Positions 11,728 to 23,640 of a stretch of 64,000 nt of DNA are shown piece after piece. The position numbers and the translations under genes are program-made. The notes under the pieces are model-generated. The model saw only the letters and a list, made by a program, of their open reading frames with translations. It was not told the DNA's origin and did not search any database. The DNA is from Spinellus fusiger (lineage: Eukaryota > Mucoromycota > Mucoromycetes > Mucorales > Phycomycetaceae). The stretch covers positions 62,001 to 126,000 of the forward strand of contig JALLLS010000043.1 in the NCBI GenBank assembly GCA_025094145.1, read 5' to 3'. Every line of letters begins with the position of its first letter. The stretch's first letter is position 1.

Positions 11728-12060
11728 TAGAACCCCTGAAATGTACATATAGATAGAATAGAGAATTAATCAGATAATATGCACTAGGTACTGTGAGGGA
11801 CATAAAAGTGCATTCTACCAAGTGAATGTTGGAGTTTATTGTAGACAGGAAATGGTAAAATATCAGAAGCAATGGACAATCTCATGGCCAGTATGTATTG
11901 GACACGGCAGACCGTCATTAATGCCAAAAAATGATCGTCATTACTGAACACCTTACAATAAAACACTTTTATGTAGTATTAACACTCTTTTCTTTCTTTA
12001 TTGAGTATCTACGTCTCTATGTAATGAATTCATAAAGTGATAACACTATCAAGATAAAAT
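11728..12060 (+). mobile_element. Tc1/mariner relic, internally deleted fragment
   Basis: The first bases (AGAACCCCTGAAATGTA) match the 5' part of the element at 49690-50800, and 11860-12060 match its 3' end (the GTCATTAATGCCAAA region through ATTCATAAAGTGATAACAC). The middle, with the catalytic core, is missing. The remaining protein trace resembles the C-terminal motif of Tc1 transposases (MASMxxRxQxVINAK). Not functional. Confidence 0.6.
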
Positions 12061-12195
12061 ATAAATATAAAAAGGAAATCTGTGCTTAAAAGGGGTGATT
12101 ATTCATTGCGGACACTTTATAGTAATCCCAAGGATATTGCCAGATAACAAAAGATACAGCCATCACTATTGATACTATTGATACTGCAGACATTT

Positions 12196-12600
12196 ATGCA
12201 GTCAAGACCGTCTTCTCTTGCTGCTGCATTCTACACTGTTAGAAATAGTAGTAAGAAATTAAACCTCTTTTCTTTCTCCTCATGAACAGTCACTTAATAG
12301 AAGGGGTACACTCCTACCAATTGACTTCTCTTGGGCTATTCTACCCTACATAAGAAAGAAGTCTGCGAGTGATTATCAGAGCCACTTTGGGGCTCCACCG
12401 GAGTTCTGTCGGGAAGACCTCATGAACGAGCCACATTATTCAATCACTTGTGTTCTTGGTAAAAATAAAATACAATATCAGTAATAGACAGTAGTAATAA
12501 ATAGCAATAATAAATTGAATCAATAAATAGTACTATTGATTATCTCTACTGAATAGCACCAAGATTCAACAACAACAAAATTCTTAGTGGCAAATGGTAG
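12196..12600 (+). CDS. Small gene of unknown function
   Basis: The supported part is two exons. The exon from about 12290 to 12458 encodes LLPIDFSWAILPYIRKKSAS and then APPEFCREDLMNEPHYSITC. A GT-AG intron follows (12459-12556), and the last exon 12557-12600 reads APRFNNNKILSGKW and a stop, in phase. A likely first exon starts at the ATG at 12196 (MQSRPSSLAAAFYTVRN, basic and hydroxylated like a mitochondrial leader). Joining it in frame needs an unusual donor (ACT/GTTAGA) or a one-base correction. Total about 90 aa. I do not recognise the family. A mitochondrial location is a guess from the N-terminus. Confidence 0.45.
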
Positions 12601-12881
12601 GGGGGTTTTCCTTCTTTTCTTCTGACTGAGCTTGAGGGTCTTTTTTATTTTTATATTTTATATTTTAATACAGACCCTTTTCGGATATTCTTTAGTTACA
12701 GAACTAACTCAGGCTTACTCGTGCCAGGATGAAATACAAGTCACTTATCGCTCTAAGATCAGCTTGATTTCTCCCAACAGATGATTGGCAGATGTATTTT
12801 CTGTCTTTTATTTGAGTCCCCGTCCAGATTGCTTTTAAAAAAGAGTGGATTAGCCTCCGTTGTTTACTTGTCTTCTCCCTA
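12601..12881. promoter_or_regulatory. Upstream region of the PP2C gene
   Basis: A 281-bp gap between the small gene and the phosphatase. It includes a T-rich tract and a TTTATATTTTATATTTTA stretch at about 12646-12668 that could serve as an AT-rich core promoter. Nothing more specific is visible. Confidence 0.3.
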
Positions 12882-14224
12882 ATGAACATGAAAACCATTC
12901 TTTGTAAAGCAGTACCGCGCCTTATTTTACACCAGAAAGTACCTGTCAGACTATTAAAGACACGTCTTATGTCCACCAAATCTAACGAAGGAGACCAAAG
13001 TATCCGCCGTACATTTTCTACCACCACCACCCAATCCTCTGCTGTTGTAGAACAGACCTACGTATACTCACCACCGTCTCTTCTTAAACCATTGCCTATG
13101 ATTGACTTTTTTGCTACCTCCAAGCCAGCACCTTCTTATAAATTCAATTATGGTGCTACTGGCTATCCAAAAAGAAATAGGGCTGCTCTTCCAGTACAAG
13201 ACAACCATTATATGAGCCACCAAGTTGGAGAAGATGCCTTCTTTTTACGCCATGATTCGATTGGTGTGGCCGATGGTGTGGGCGGATGGTCATCTACTGC
13301 AGGTAATTCATTCTATTTCTACATTTTTTTGTCTTTTATCGACCCATTGATCTATCTATAAACATCAAAAAAAACATCAAAAATCAAAACAAAAAAAACA
13401 TAGAAAATACTTCCTTTTTTGGAAGAAAAATATCTCCATGGCGATTGTGCAACCATCGGAAGTCATTGTCCATTTCACTCACCCACGGACCTCTTTCTTT
13501 ATTAGGCTCTCATGCTGCTCTTTACTCTCGCAAGTTAATGCACCACGCTTTTCTCGAAATGGAGCGCTTTGATAATATTGATGACCCTAATTTCAGTCTC
13601 TACCACCAAGTGAATCCAATGGATGTCTTACAAGCCACTTACCAACAGAGCATGAATGAGGCTCAAGATGAGAACTGTATTGGCTCTTCCACCGCCTGCC
13701 TTGCTATCCTTCGCAACGATGAGATCCGTATTGCTAATCTAGGAGACTGTAGAATATCTATTATTCGCAACAATAGCTATGTGTTTCGTAGTGAAGAACA
13801 GCAGCACTCCTTCAATTATCCATACCAGCTAGGCACTCGTTCTCGTGATAGACCCCACCATGCTCAACCCTTCAATGTAAAAACTGAAAAGGGAGATATC
13901 ATTATTATGGGCACAGATGGACTGTTCGACAATTTGTTTGATCGTGATATCCTCGACATTGTGAAAAAGCATGTGGCTGGGTATACTATTCCTGGCAACC
14001 AGCACAGAGCAGCTCGTGTTCTTGATTTTGATCCAAAGGGATTATCAGATAGCATTGCAAAACAGGCATTAGAGATCAGTGAGGATAAGCGCCATACAGA
14101 CACTCCATTCCAGAGACATGCCATGCAAGAGGGATTCTATTTCCAGGGAGGAAAGGCAGATGATATTAGTGTGGTGGTCGCTGTGGTGCAAGACTGTGAA
14201 GATTCACCTGATCGTCGGTTCTAA
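12882..14224 (+). CDS. PTC7: PP2C-type protein phosphatase, PTC7/PPTC7-like, probably mitochondrial
   Basis: Metal-dependent Ser/Thr phosphatase. The yeast and human relatives act in mitochondria, on coenzyme Q biosynthesis among other targets. Exon 1 is 12882-13302 and exon 2 is 13506-14224; they join in frame as GVGGWSSTAGSHAALYSRKL. The N-terminus (KTILCKAVPRLILHQKVPVR) is basic and amphipathic, a plausible mitochondrial presequence. Catalytic motifs: VGEDAFFLRHDSIGVADGVG (metal Asp), ANLGDCRISI, IIIMGTDGLFDNLFD and GKADDISVVVAVV (metal Asp). Total about 380 aa, near the family size. Translation can start at 12882 or at the second Met at 12888. The intron is 203 nt, longer than usual here. 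Convergent with the catalase gene, 231 bp away. Confidence 0.92.
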
Positions 14225-14455
14225 GCGACAGGTTGTATATAAAAAGATTAGAAAGGAGAGGAGTAGTCCATCACATCACATTGCATCGTATCGCATCGCA
14301 TCACACTATCAATAATCACACTCATTCTTTGCATCCATCTTTTTTTTTAAAAAAAAAATCATTTAATAGAATTAGATTTTTATTATATACATTTATAAAT
14401 ATAAAAAATAAAATAAAAATAAAAATAGAAATAGAAATATAGAAAAGTAAGCAAA

Positions 14456-17069
14456 TTATGCCTTGGGGTCCAGAGGCATTCTTGCCCAGAAACGCTGCTG
14501 GAGAAGAGCCTTCTTGAATGCATTTTCAAGACCACTAGCATTTGGACCTACAAGAACACCCTCTTTCTCGGACACAGTGCCATTGTTGACTGACAATTTT
14601 ACTTTGGCAGCCTCAAAAAGATGAACACCAGCACCTGAGGCTGCCATGGGTTTTCCATGTCTGAAAGTGTCCAACAAAAATGCAACAGGTTCTTCATAGG
14701 AGAACAGGGAGTTACTGGATAACAAGTAGTCCACTCCCTTTTGTCCATCAGGAACATACACTGCATCGAATAAAACAGAAGAAGCAGTAGTGTAAGTCTG
14801 AGTGATCTCCAAATTATCATGGGTTCCCAAGAGAGGCCCAATGTATTCTACATAGGCGCCTTCTTTGTGAAGGTAATCGTACATGGCCTGAGCATCCCCA
14901 GTATCCATTCCAGGGGCTGTGAAAATAGCAACGGTACGGGTGCGGATGGTGGTAGCTTTGGGGTATTGCTCAATAGAAAATCCAACAGATGTCTTGTTAT
15001 GGTTGACGTACTTTTGCTGTGGTGGAGCAACACCAATCGCAAAAGCCACACGGACAGCAAGGCCATTGTCCACATGGTTAAGAACATCCACCATACGTTC
15101 ACGTACTTGCAAAGACTTTGACTTTCCAATCTCAAAGCGAGCAGCATCGACAAGTTGTTGTTGTTCAGGAGGCGTCAGACTGTTCCAGAAAAGTTGGGCT
15201 TGGCTATAAAAGTCAAAGAACTTGACACTCTTGCCACGCTGCTTTGTGCCTTCCACTCTTTCTGCGTATTCAATGTAGCCACCTTCTTTGGCATCTACCA
15301 TGGAGGGTGAATTGCCTTGGAGATAGTTGGGAAAGTAAGCAACACGACCCTTGAAGATATTTCCTTGCATAAACCCATCGCGTTGGTTGTTGTGGACAGG
15401 ATTGATAGGGCGATTGATAGGTAACTGCATAAAGTTGGCCCCTCCCATGCGGTTTAATTGAGTATCAAGATAACTGAAAAGACGTCCTTGGAGAAGAGGG
15501 TCATTGGTGAAGCCAATACCACGCACAATATGGCCGAGATGGAAAGTCGCTTGTTCTGTCTCGGAAAAGTAATTGTCTACATTGCGATTCAATGTCATTC
15601 TTCCTAGAGGTGTGAATGGAACAAGGGATTCTGGGATGACCTTGGTAGGATCCAAAAGATCAAAGTCAAACTTGTCTTCGTCTTCTTCGGATACAATCTG
15701 AACTCCAAATTCGTATTCTGGGTAGTCGCCTTTTTCAATGGCTGTGTAAAGATCATTTCTATGAAAATCAATATCTTTCCCAGCAATCTTTTGAGCCTCA
15801 TCCTAGGCAGAAGAGTTGTATGAGTATAGACAGACAAAATGTTAGGACAATGGATATATATTTACCCAAACAAGATTGGAAAGACCTTGCATTGGTTTCC
15901 AATGAAATTTGACAAATACAACCTTTCCTTCTTCAGTCACAAGACGGAAGCTAAAGAAGAAGAGAGTAACCATAGTGAGTATTCTTCTCTAGGCAAAAAC
16001 ATGGGTTCAAATCTCTTCAATCGACTGACTCACGTATGAACACCAAAACCTTCTACTTGGCGAAGACTTCTAGGTATACCACGGCCAGACAAGGCCCACA
16101 AGACAGTATGAATCGATTCTGGCTGAGAAGAGAAGAAATCATAGGCTGTGTCATGGGCAGTACCAGCCTGGGGAACTTCTTTATCAGGCTCAGGTTTTCC
16201 AGCATGAACCAGATCAGGAAATTTGATAGCATCTACAAAGTGTCAGTTTTTCTTTCTTTCCTTTAGACTGTTGCTCTCAAACCTACCTTGAATAAAGAAA
16301 GGAGCAATAGCATTGCCAACTATAAATTAAGACATTAGAAACCATAAAAACCACTGCTTTCTTTTCTCTCCTATTCTCTTCTTACCCAAGTCAAATAGAC
16401 CTTCTTCTGTATAGAATCGAGTAGCAAACCCACGAACATCACGAACAGTATCAGGAGATCCACGAGACCCCAAGACTGTAGAGAAGCGTACAAATACGGG
16501 TGTTTCGACATTAGGTGTTCTTAAGAACTTTGCAGCAGTGATGTTGGACCAATCCCCATAAGATTTGAAGAAGCCATGAGCAGCAACACCACGCGCATGC
16601 ACAACACGTTCTGGAATTCTGATAAAATAGAACAAGAAGTTAATGGTTGATGTTGCATGTACATCTTAAATTTCTTTTTACCTTTCATGATCTATAGAAA
16701 TGTACAGAAGATAATGTATAGTTTAATAAACACAAACCTCTATCATTATTATATATTTATACGCAAAGGCATAAAAACACCCAAGCAAAGAAGAGCCTTA
16801 CCAAAATGCATCACTTTCTCACGCATCATAAAGTCCTCCATCAGAGTAGGCCCACGCAGTCCCGCCTTTAAGCTGTCTGTATTGTTCACTTTTACACCAA
16901 ACGTGGTGGTTTCTTGTGAGCCGTTGTTATAAACAGTGTATTCGCTCAATTGCTCTGATTTAGGATCTTTAGTATCACTTATAAACACCACTTCATGAAA
17001 AGGGCACTGCGCAAGTGCTCGATGAATAACACCCAGGCCAATAAAGCAAATTACTGGTGTTAATTTCAT
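14456..17069 (-). CDS. Secreted large-subunit (clade 2) catalase
   Basis: Haem catalase that decomposes hydrogen peroxide. Seven exons on the minus strand, 17069-16802, 16691-16682, 16618-16386, 16319-16287, 16232-16033, 15950-15866 and 15802-14456, join in frame to 725 aa, the size of large-subunit catalases. A signal peptide is evident ([20 protein letters not shown]). [16 protein letters not shown] contains the distal His, [10 protein letters not shown] and [12 protein letters not shown] surround the distal Asn, and [16 protein letters not shown] holds the proximal haem Tyr. From about residue 560 there is the extra flavodoxin/GATase-like C-terminal domain ([20 protein letters not shown]). 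Exon 2 is only 10 nt long (see separate entry). The protein is probably extracellular or wall-associated and protects against external peroxide. Confidence 0.95.
16682..16691 (-). other. 10-nt microexon of the catalase gene
   Basis: Exon 1 ends in CAT TTT G. Between CTATAG and GTAAAA lie exactly ten bases, ATCATGAAAG. Inserting them gives [16 protein letters not shown], the invariant catalase sequence, and restores phase with the next exon that starts A ATT CCA. Without them the frame breaks and the conserved DHER is lost. Confidence 0.92.
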
Positions 17070-20000
17070 AATGTAAGAGATGGAAATGTTTGGAAAGTTT
17101 AATCTTTGAAATAAAGGCCTTTTTATAGAAAAAAGAAGATAAAACCCATTCTACTAGTCTTTGAAAGGATGTCTTTTTCTAGTATTGATCCACTTTAGCT
17201 AACTCTATTTGACTTTCTTCAGTTACATTGAATTGCATTGGGCTCTAGACATCAAATCTATTTCCTTTGACTAGTTTCCTCCTTATAACATTTTATTTAA
17301 TAAATATATTTCTCTTATCTTATTCATACGGACATTCTGGGCATTTTTCTTTTAGTCGTAATGTCTATATGTCCTTATCAATGACTTCAGATATCTGTCA
17401 TCATTGCATTAGGTAAGATTGAAACTCACTTTTTCGACCACTTGTAGTCGAGTAACTGAATCACGATAAAGATTGTGAGTGGTTTCTATTGGCCTATTTT
17501 GACATATTTATGCAATCATCTTTTCTTCTATATCAATACTTTTTTTTTTAAGAAAAAGAAATTCACAGTGTATACACTGTTGATTTCCCTTGCACAAGAC
17601 AAGCCCATTTAACCCTTGATTGTGATAAACTGTTCTATAATAATAGCAGTATGTATAGAAATAATAATAAAGACAGTACAGTGACTGTATCTTTAGCTAC
17701 TGTGGGGACTTTCCTGTGAAACAGTTTTATTATTATTATTTACTTGTACCTTACGGGACAACTTTACTGTTGTCTCTATAAAGAATTACTAAAGAATTCA
17801 TAATCCACACAACCTACTCTCAAAAAGAAAAAGATAACCATGTGAAAGTATGGTCAAGATCATAATGAAGACACTGAAAGCACATATTCAAAGCCACCTA
17901 AACCCTTAGTATCCACTTGTTTAGTACTTTGGAAAGTACGGTACTTTGTTTTATTTATTTATTCACTTTTTTTTTACTTGAATGCATCTCATGATGTTCA
18001 TAGAAAAAGAAAAAGAAAAAGATATATTACCAAATAAATCAAGATCATGAGAAACTATTGTTATGTCTATCTATTGACTAAAGAAAGTATTATAAAACAT
18101 GGAGTGGTTTCAAGTGACACTGTGCATCCATCAATATGAGCTGAGCAAATGTATTATTGACCTTTTTGTTAATGCTATTGTTGTAGACAAGAAGGCTATC
18201 GTTTGTTTTGAATGCCTAGTCATGTTTATTTTAAGCTTGTTATTAAGTTAAGGAGTACCTTTGAAATCAATGTCATATGTAATACTATTCTTCTCTCAAG
18301 TAACATCATAATACACGTGAAGACACAATAGTATCAATAAAGAAGCATCAACAGATGTTCCTGATATATTTTCCTAGTATTTCTCCATAGTACCTAATTT
18401 ATTATTTTATTAGAAAAAATTCTTTTTGTTTGATCTTAAAGAAAAGAACATCCTACAAACATTAAATACTAAAAACAAGAGTCCCTGAAAAAAAAACTAT
18501 TATTGACATTGATGTTTAATTTCTCATGCTTATTTCTTAAATATTAATAACCTATTTCCTTTTATTTATATATTTATAAACCAAGATATGTTAATAAGTT
18601 CAATAAGCCTCCTAAGTTAGTAGAAGAAATAAAATAATAACATAATGTAAGCAAACAACAATTGTGTTGTGAATTTGGGAAAGACGTTCCAAATATCCAA
18701 AAGATATAATTTATCATAAAAACAAGACCAGCAAGGTTGTTAGATCTAAATATATATTAAAATCAATTAAGATAAAAAATAGAGCACAATCTGGATGCTA
18801 TTGAAAATACTACACAAGGATATAGTTGTTATCGAGACAATGTTGAGAAATATATTATTCATTTTCTAAACTACATCTTTTGAATAAGATCTCTTAACAA
18901 TAGAAAAGTGTTGAGCTTCAAATAGTGCATGCATCCACCCTACCACTGGACAGATCAAACATTTGATAGAACAACTACTCTATAACACTCAATACATTAA
19001 AAGAGACACTGTGAACAAGATATTCATTTTTCTCTAAAAATAACAGACACCCCATTCTAGAAATTCTTTTTAACCAATAAAAGAAGACTGTGGTGTTGGG
19101 TTATCCCTATTAGAAACTATCTCACTAAAAATAACAGTGGCTGAAGCACTAACGTTCATTTTCCCATCAGGTTATGTGAATATTTGTAATAAAAAATACT
19201 TGTGCAATACACGTCAGAATTAAACAAAGACAGATGCAGAGTGTATCTTGCATATCTTCTTAGTTATTAATATATCAATTATTCATGTCGAGATGTTTTC
19301 TAGAGTTGTTGTTTACTCGTATTCAGGCAAATAATTGAATACTATTTACTAATGGCCTGTTATGAATTAATTACCTTATTATAATGCACAGAAAAGTTTT
19401 ATTTTTGTATGGAACTCAGTGACCAATTTTATTTACACGCACGACCTATCAGAAGAAAAGAGAAAGGAAAGAATGCATAGAAAGAGCAACACTCCTACAG
19501 TTCAAAGTATTTATTTTTATTTTTGGGTGTAAGTGCTATTTACACATTGGATATATTAGTCACTCTATGAGAGCTTTTGAACAATTAAGATATTTATATA
19601 AACACTTCAAATACAAAAGTGGAAGAAATAAATGCAAAGAGGAAAGAAACAGAAGGACAAGAGAGTATAAAACCTCAAATGAGGGGAGAGATGGTGAGAA
19701 TGAGTAGAAATGATGGTAATTGCTAGGTTAAGAATAGACATCCAAAAGACCATAAAGTCAGCAAGGAAGCAACACTCCTACAGTGAAAATAATAAACACT
19801 TGTTATAAATAAATATCAGCAATATTTTTATCTTATATAAAATGTTCTCCAAACCATAATTTTACTTTGTTTATTCTTCAGATTGTTGACATTAGACGAC
19901 GAAAAAAATCACCTATTCTATGATGAACTTCCATGATGTTTAAGATCTTTTCATGAAGCGATGTTCTATTTTCATAAACAACTTCATAGACTATAATGAC

Positions 20001-20139
20001 TTTTTTTAAATCAGAAACTGGAATGTGCTGCCACCACCTCAGATAAATACAGTCCTATGTAATAAGTGACTAAAAAAATCAAAATACTTGTTTGTTTTTG
20101 TTTCTTTGTTTTGAAAAATAAAGGCATATCTATCAGTCT
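17070..20139. other. 3 kb AT-rich gap without recognisable genes
   Basis: No ORF of note on either strand. The first 200 bp are the promoter region of catalase. Features seen: a perfect 16-bp palindrome ACAGTGTATACACTGT at 17565-17580, A/T homopolymers, and the short repeat pair described at 19484-19786. The composition is that of old, eroded transposon sequence. Confidence 0.55.
19484..19786. repeat. Short repeat unit bounded by a 16-nt direct repeat; related inverted piece at 24112-24165
   Basis: GCAACACTCCTACAGT occurs at about 19486 and again at about 19770. The sequence after the first copy (TTCAAAGTATTTATTTTTAT then GGGTGTAAGTGCTATTT) reappears in reverse complement at about 24112-24165 (AAATAGCACCTACACTCAAA). 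It looks like a terminal piece of another transposon family, but I cannot define its full element. Confidence 0.35.
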
Positions 20140-20339
20140 AAGATGTTCATAATAAAATATTCATGCAATAACACAATATTTGGAGCAGTTGTTCTTTATA
20201 TGATTGTTTACATCCTCATCATAAAGTTACTACTTAGTACTTTGCAGCAAAGCCTTTATTCTCCATCACAGTGGAGCACCTCTTTGACATGCTATCTACT
20301 AAATTTTCCAGAAATTCATTTGAGATCTTTTCCTATTCA

Positions 20340-21330
20340 CTATGCAGGCATTGTTCAAGCTGTTTTTTATTGGTTATTCTTGTTCGACGCGGCTCGATCT
20401 TCTTCTCAAGATAAGCTCAGACATGCTCATTTGGGTTAAGATCTGGGCTTTATGCAGGCCAAAAAGCAAAACCTTCAATCATACATCTCTCTTGTTTGTA
20501 CCATCTACTATATGCTCCTGTATGGAAAAGAGCACTGTCTTCTTGGAAGAGAATGGTCTCATTGAGGTCCTCTTGCAATTGAAGGAACCATGGAAGAAGG
20601 AATTTGGCAAGTACATTGACATACATGTCTTGATTAACTAATCCCTCCAGAAGTACAAGAGGTCCTACACCTCCATGCCAAAAGCAACCCCACACCATGA
20701 CTGAACCCTTGCCATACTTGTATTTTCTTTGCGTATGACGCTCCTCATACCTTTCACCTTTCTTCCTGATCACTCTAGTCCCTTTATTATTGCCTACATC
20801 TTTAAAACGGGACTTATCAGACCAGACGACGTTACTCCCTCTCCACTGGCCAATCAGCCTTGTTTTTACACCATTCCAATCGTCTTTGCTTGTGAGTAAG
20901 TGTCATACCAGGTTTTCTTGATGGTGAGCATGAAAAAACCCCGAGTTCGTTCATATATTTTAGAAATATACTACAGCAAATATCCATGCCTGCATCATTC
21001 ATATTTTTCAAATGATATACAATTGTTTGCATAAGGTTTCTGCGAATAAACAAAACGATAGCCAATTTTGAAGTAGATGAAACCTTTTCAGGTTTTCCTG
21101 TAAGCCTTTTGAGTTGAATTGTGCCTTTATTTTTATACAATAGGACACTCTTGCCCACTGTGCTCTTTAGGATATCAAGATAATCAGCAATCTCTTGATA
21201 AGCAGCATCTCTTTTCTATTGTCCTATATTTGACCTCTAATAAACACATCATACTCTCTTCTTTTGGTAAGACTATCTTCATGTCCTTGGCTAAGAGTTG
21301 GCTGATTTTCATTGCTTGAAGTCATTTTCT
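20340..21330 (-). mobile_element. Tc1/mariner transposase pseudogene
   Basis: The minus strand reads through a helix-turn-helix region (IADYLDILKSTVGKSV), then GMTLTHKQRRLEWCKNKADW, a frameshift, NVVWSDKSRFKDVG (first catalytic Asp), KGSVMVWGCFWHGGVGPLVL, ETILFQEDSALFHTGAYS (second Asp) and SPDLNPNEHV (third acidic residue, Glu). Two in-frame stops occur: TAA after FWPA and TGA in place of the Trp after NEHV. The gene is dead, but the whole transposase is still visible. The exact inverted repeats were not found. Confidence 0.85.
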
Positions 21331-21419
21331 GAATAAGTTATAAAGAAAAAAAAAGACCTCTGTTTTATTTTTGAAGAATAAAAAAATAGAAATTTATCTT
21401 TTGTTTAGTCATTTATTAC

Positions 21420-22440
21420 ATAGGACTGTACTCTCTCCTGTTCCACTGTTGTGTGTCCACCATTGTTAACCCAGTAGTATTCTCTACATGGCAGCTTAGC
21501 CTTAGCACCAAGACTACATACCACAACTGTATGTATAGGGTTATCTGCCATGATAATGTGCACCACTCCAACAACAAGAACAAGCTCACCCTATTCAACA
21601 TCAAACATCCTCATGCCTTGCTTCAATGCCTCGAGGTACTTTACAGCTCTGGGAGTATCTCATTTACCGAGAGCTTGTTGCTGACACAGATAAAGAACAG
21701 ATTCTCAACCTTGCACTGTTTTGTTCATTGTTTAAACATGGCATTGCTGCATGTGATATCACATAACTCTTGAACTTATTCCACTCTTTTTTGAAGTATT
21801 GCTACTCTATCATCTGAGAACAAGTTCAGAGGCACAATGCTCACTGGCATGAACTGTCTGTTGGGGCTGTTGGCACTCGTGACAATTCTTTCAAGTGGGT
21901 GATAGGTGCTGCAGTTGGTGTGAGTGTTGTTGGAAAGTCAAATGTCTTTCACAATGTCCAGAACGACAATGCTGCTAACAGTAGATAAACCAAGGTGTTT
22001 AGATGGCTTGTTCATGAAAAACTCATGAACAACTGTTTCTGGGTCCAGGCCCTTTCACTTTCTTACCACAGAAACTTGGGTACATTGTTCTTTGCTCTCT
22101 TGTTGAGATTGAGAATCCTGTCCAAGGCAGGCATTTTCTCTTGAGGATTGGCAAAGCAGACATCTCTTACTTCATGGCACAAAGGCATAACCTTTCCTGC
22201 GAGTGCCATTGAGAAGCAACTCCTCATTCTCAGAAAAGAAACAATGAAAGATCATTTCTAATCTTGAAGCAAATGGGAACACGCCCTCCACAAATCCACT
22301 CTCCTCAAAGGTGTTGCTGTTAATGTCGAAATTCATCTGATGTATTAGCCCAAAGAGGTTCCTCTCCGAACACTTCCTCAGCTTCAGCGATAAACTCTCG
22401 GTCATCATCATTTTCCTCTTCTACACGGAAGACTGTGGTA
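21420..22440 (+). pseudogene. Decayed ORF of an unclassified repeat protein
   Basis: One frame carries long open pieces broken by stops: MPRGTLQLWEYLIYRELVAD, KEQILNLALFCSLFKHGIAA, then NAHWHELSVGAVGTRDNSFK and WVIGAAVGVSVVGKSNVFHN. It reads as coding sequence with many point disruptions. I do not recognise the family; the setting between Tc1 and Fanzor-type relics suggests a transposon-borne gene. Confidence 0.35.
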
Positions 22441-22814
22441 ATGGTGGGGGAGAGATCTGTGAACAATAACAATGAAGCATGATGAGTCTGGTTCTTATTA
22501 TGTAATGCCTATGTTTCTACGATAAATACCTAAAAGACTCAGCCATAGGGCTATTCAAATCAGAGAATGGGCATCATTATTTTTAGACTTGAGATCAATC
22601 TTACATGTTGTGGATAGCTGTGTGTGCTTTCATTTTTGTTTTGTTTTGAGTGTCTTTTTGCATATGTTGCAGGCGGGGATTTCATTCTTCTTGAGGTTGA
22701 TGGTAGAGAAAGACATGATAAACGAGATTTCAATATAAGATTGGAAAGAGAGTGAGTTGCTTGGCTTGATAAATTATAGGAAGGTGTAAGGCTAAAGTAT
22801 ATACCTCACCAGAG

Positions 22815-23108
22815 TGAAGCTATCTTTTATTCTTTGGTCTTATTATTTTATTATTTCTCACAGAAACTATTAACTTGATACTTAACTAATTTTCAAGATG
22901 AGCATAACTGAGCAAGGTAATGTGCTATTATTAACAAAGCAAAATAATAGAAGGAAATTGTAGACACCACCAAAGAATATCATAATTTAGATACTTGCAA
23001 ACCTTTTGATTTTAATCATTTTTCTATAAAAGGGAATTATCTGGTATTGGCTTAGCAGGAAGGTAGTGTTACTACTTAAAAGTCAGAAAACCATTTAAGT
23101 GTGGAGTC
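22815..23108 (-). mobile_element. Internally deleted derivative of the Fanzor-type element (family 1)
   Basis: Positions 22838-22985 match 3120-3270, and 22985-23108 match 3630-3757, in the same orientation as copy 1. The outer end (AAAGTCAGAAAACCATTTAAGTG) corresponds to the 5' end of copy 1 (AAAGCCAGAAAATCCTCGGGTG). The downstream half, including the RuvC part, is absent. Confidence 0.6.
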
Positions 23109-23606
23109 AGTTATGTGGAAAGAGTGCATTAAAAAGTAGTTTTTAAGATGGTGGATATGTCTTAATGTTAGAAAATATAAAATTATATCCATTGGAATAA
23201 TCTAACATATCATTGACAATATGAAATGAAAATTTAAAGCATATAAAAACATAATTTCAATGGGTTTTGTGCTCCCTCATTAGACTGAAGAAACAATATT
23301 TCATTTTTAGGCCGTTTGGCAATGATGCCATATAGCGTTTACTGTAAAAATAAATTAATAACAAAGCTTATATGAAGAACATATGGCCCCTACTAACAGA
23401 ATGAAAGAAAATCTTATTAAATAGCCAGACATCAGTTGAAGGTTGATCAAGTGTTGGAATAGGAAAGTATACTCAATGACTTCACTAACATCAATTCTCA
23501 TTACCAGTATGTAGTAGATATATATGACTGTAGTTAATAAAAATAATCAAATTAAATACTAACTCGTTATGAAAAATAATTCTTCTTACTATAAAACATT
23601 CTTCTC

Positions 23607-23640
<34 letters not shown>

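Noticed and set aside
12704..13030. 108-aa minus-strand ORF
   Set aside because: Antisense shadow of the PTC7-like first exon and its upstream region; no family features.
17565..17580. Perfect 16-bp palindrome ACAGTGTATACACTGT
   Set aside because: Short palindromes of this size are expected now and then in AT-rich DNA; no context supports a site.
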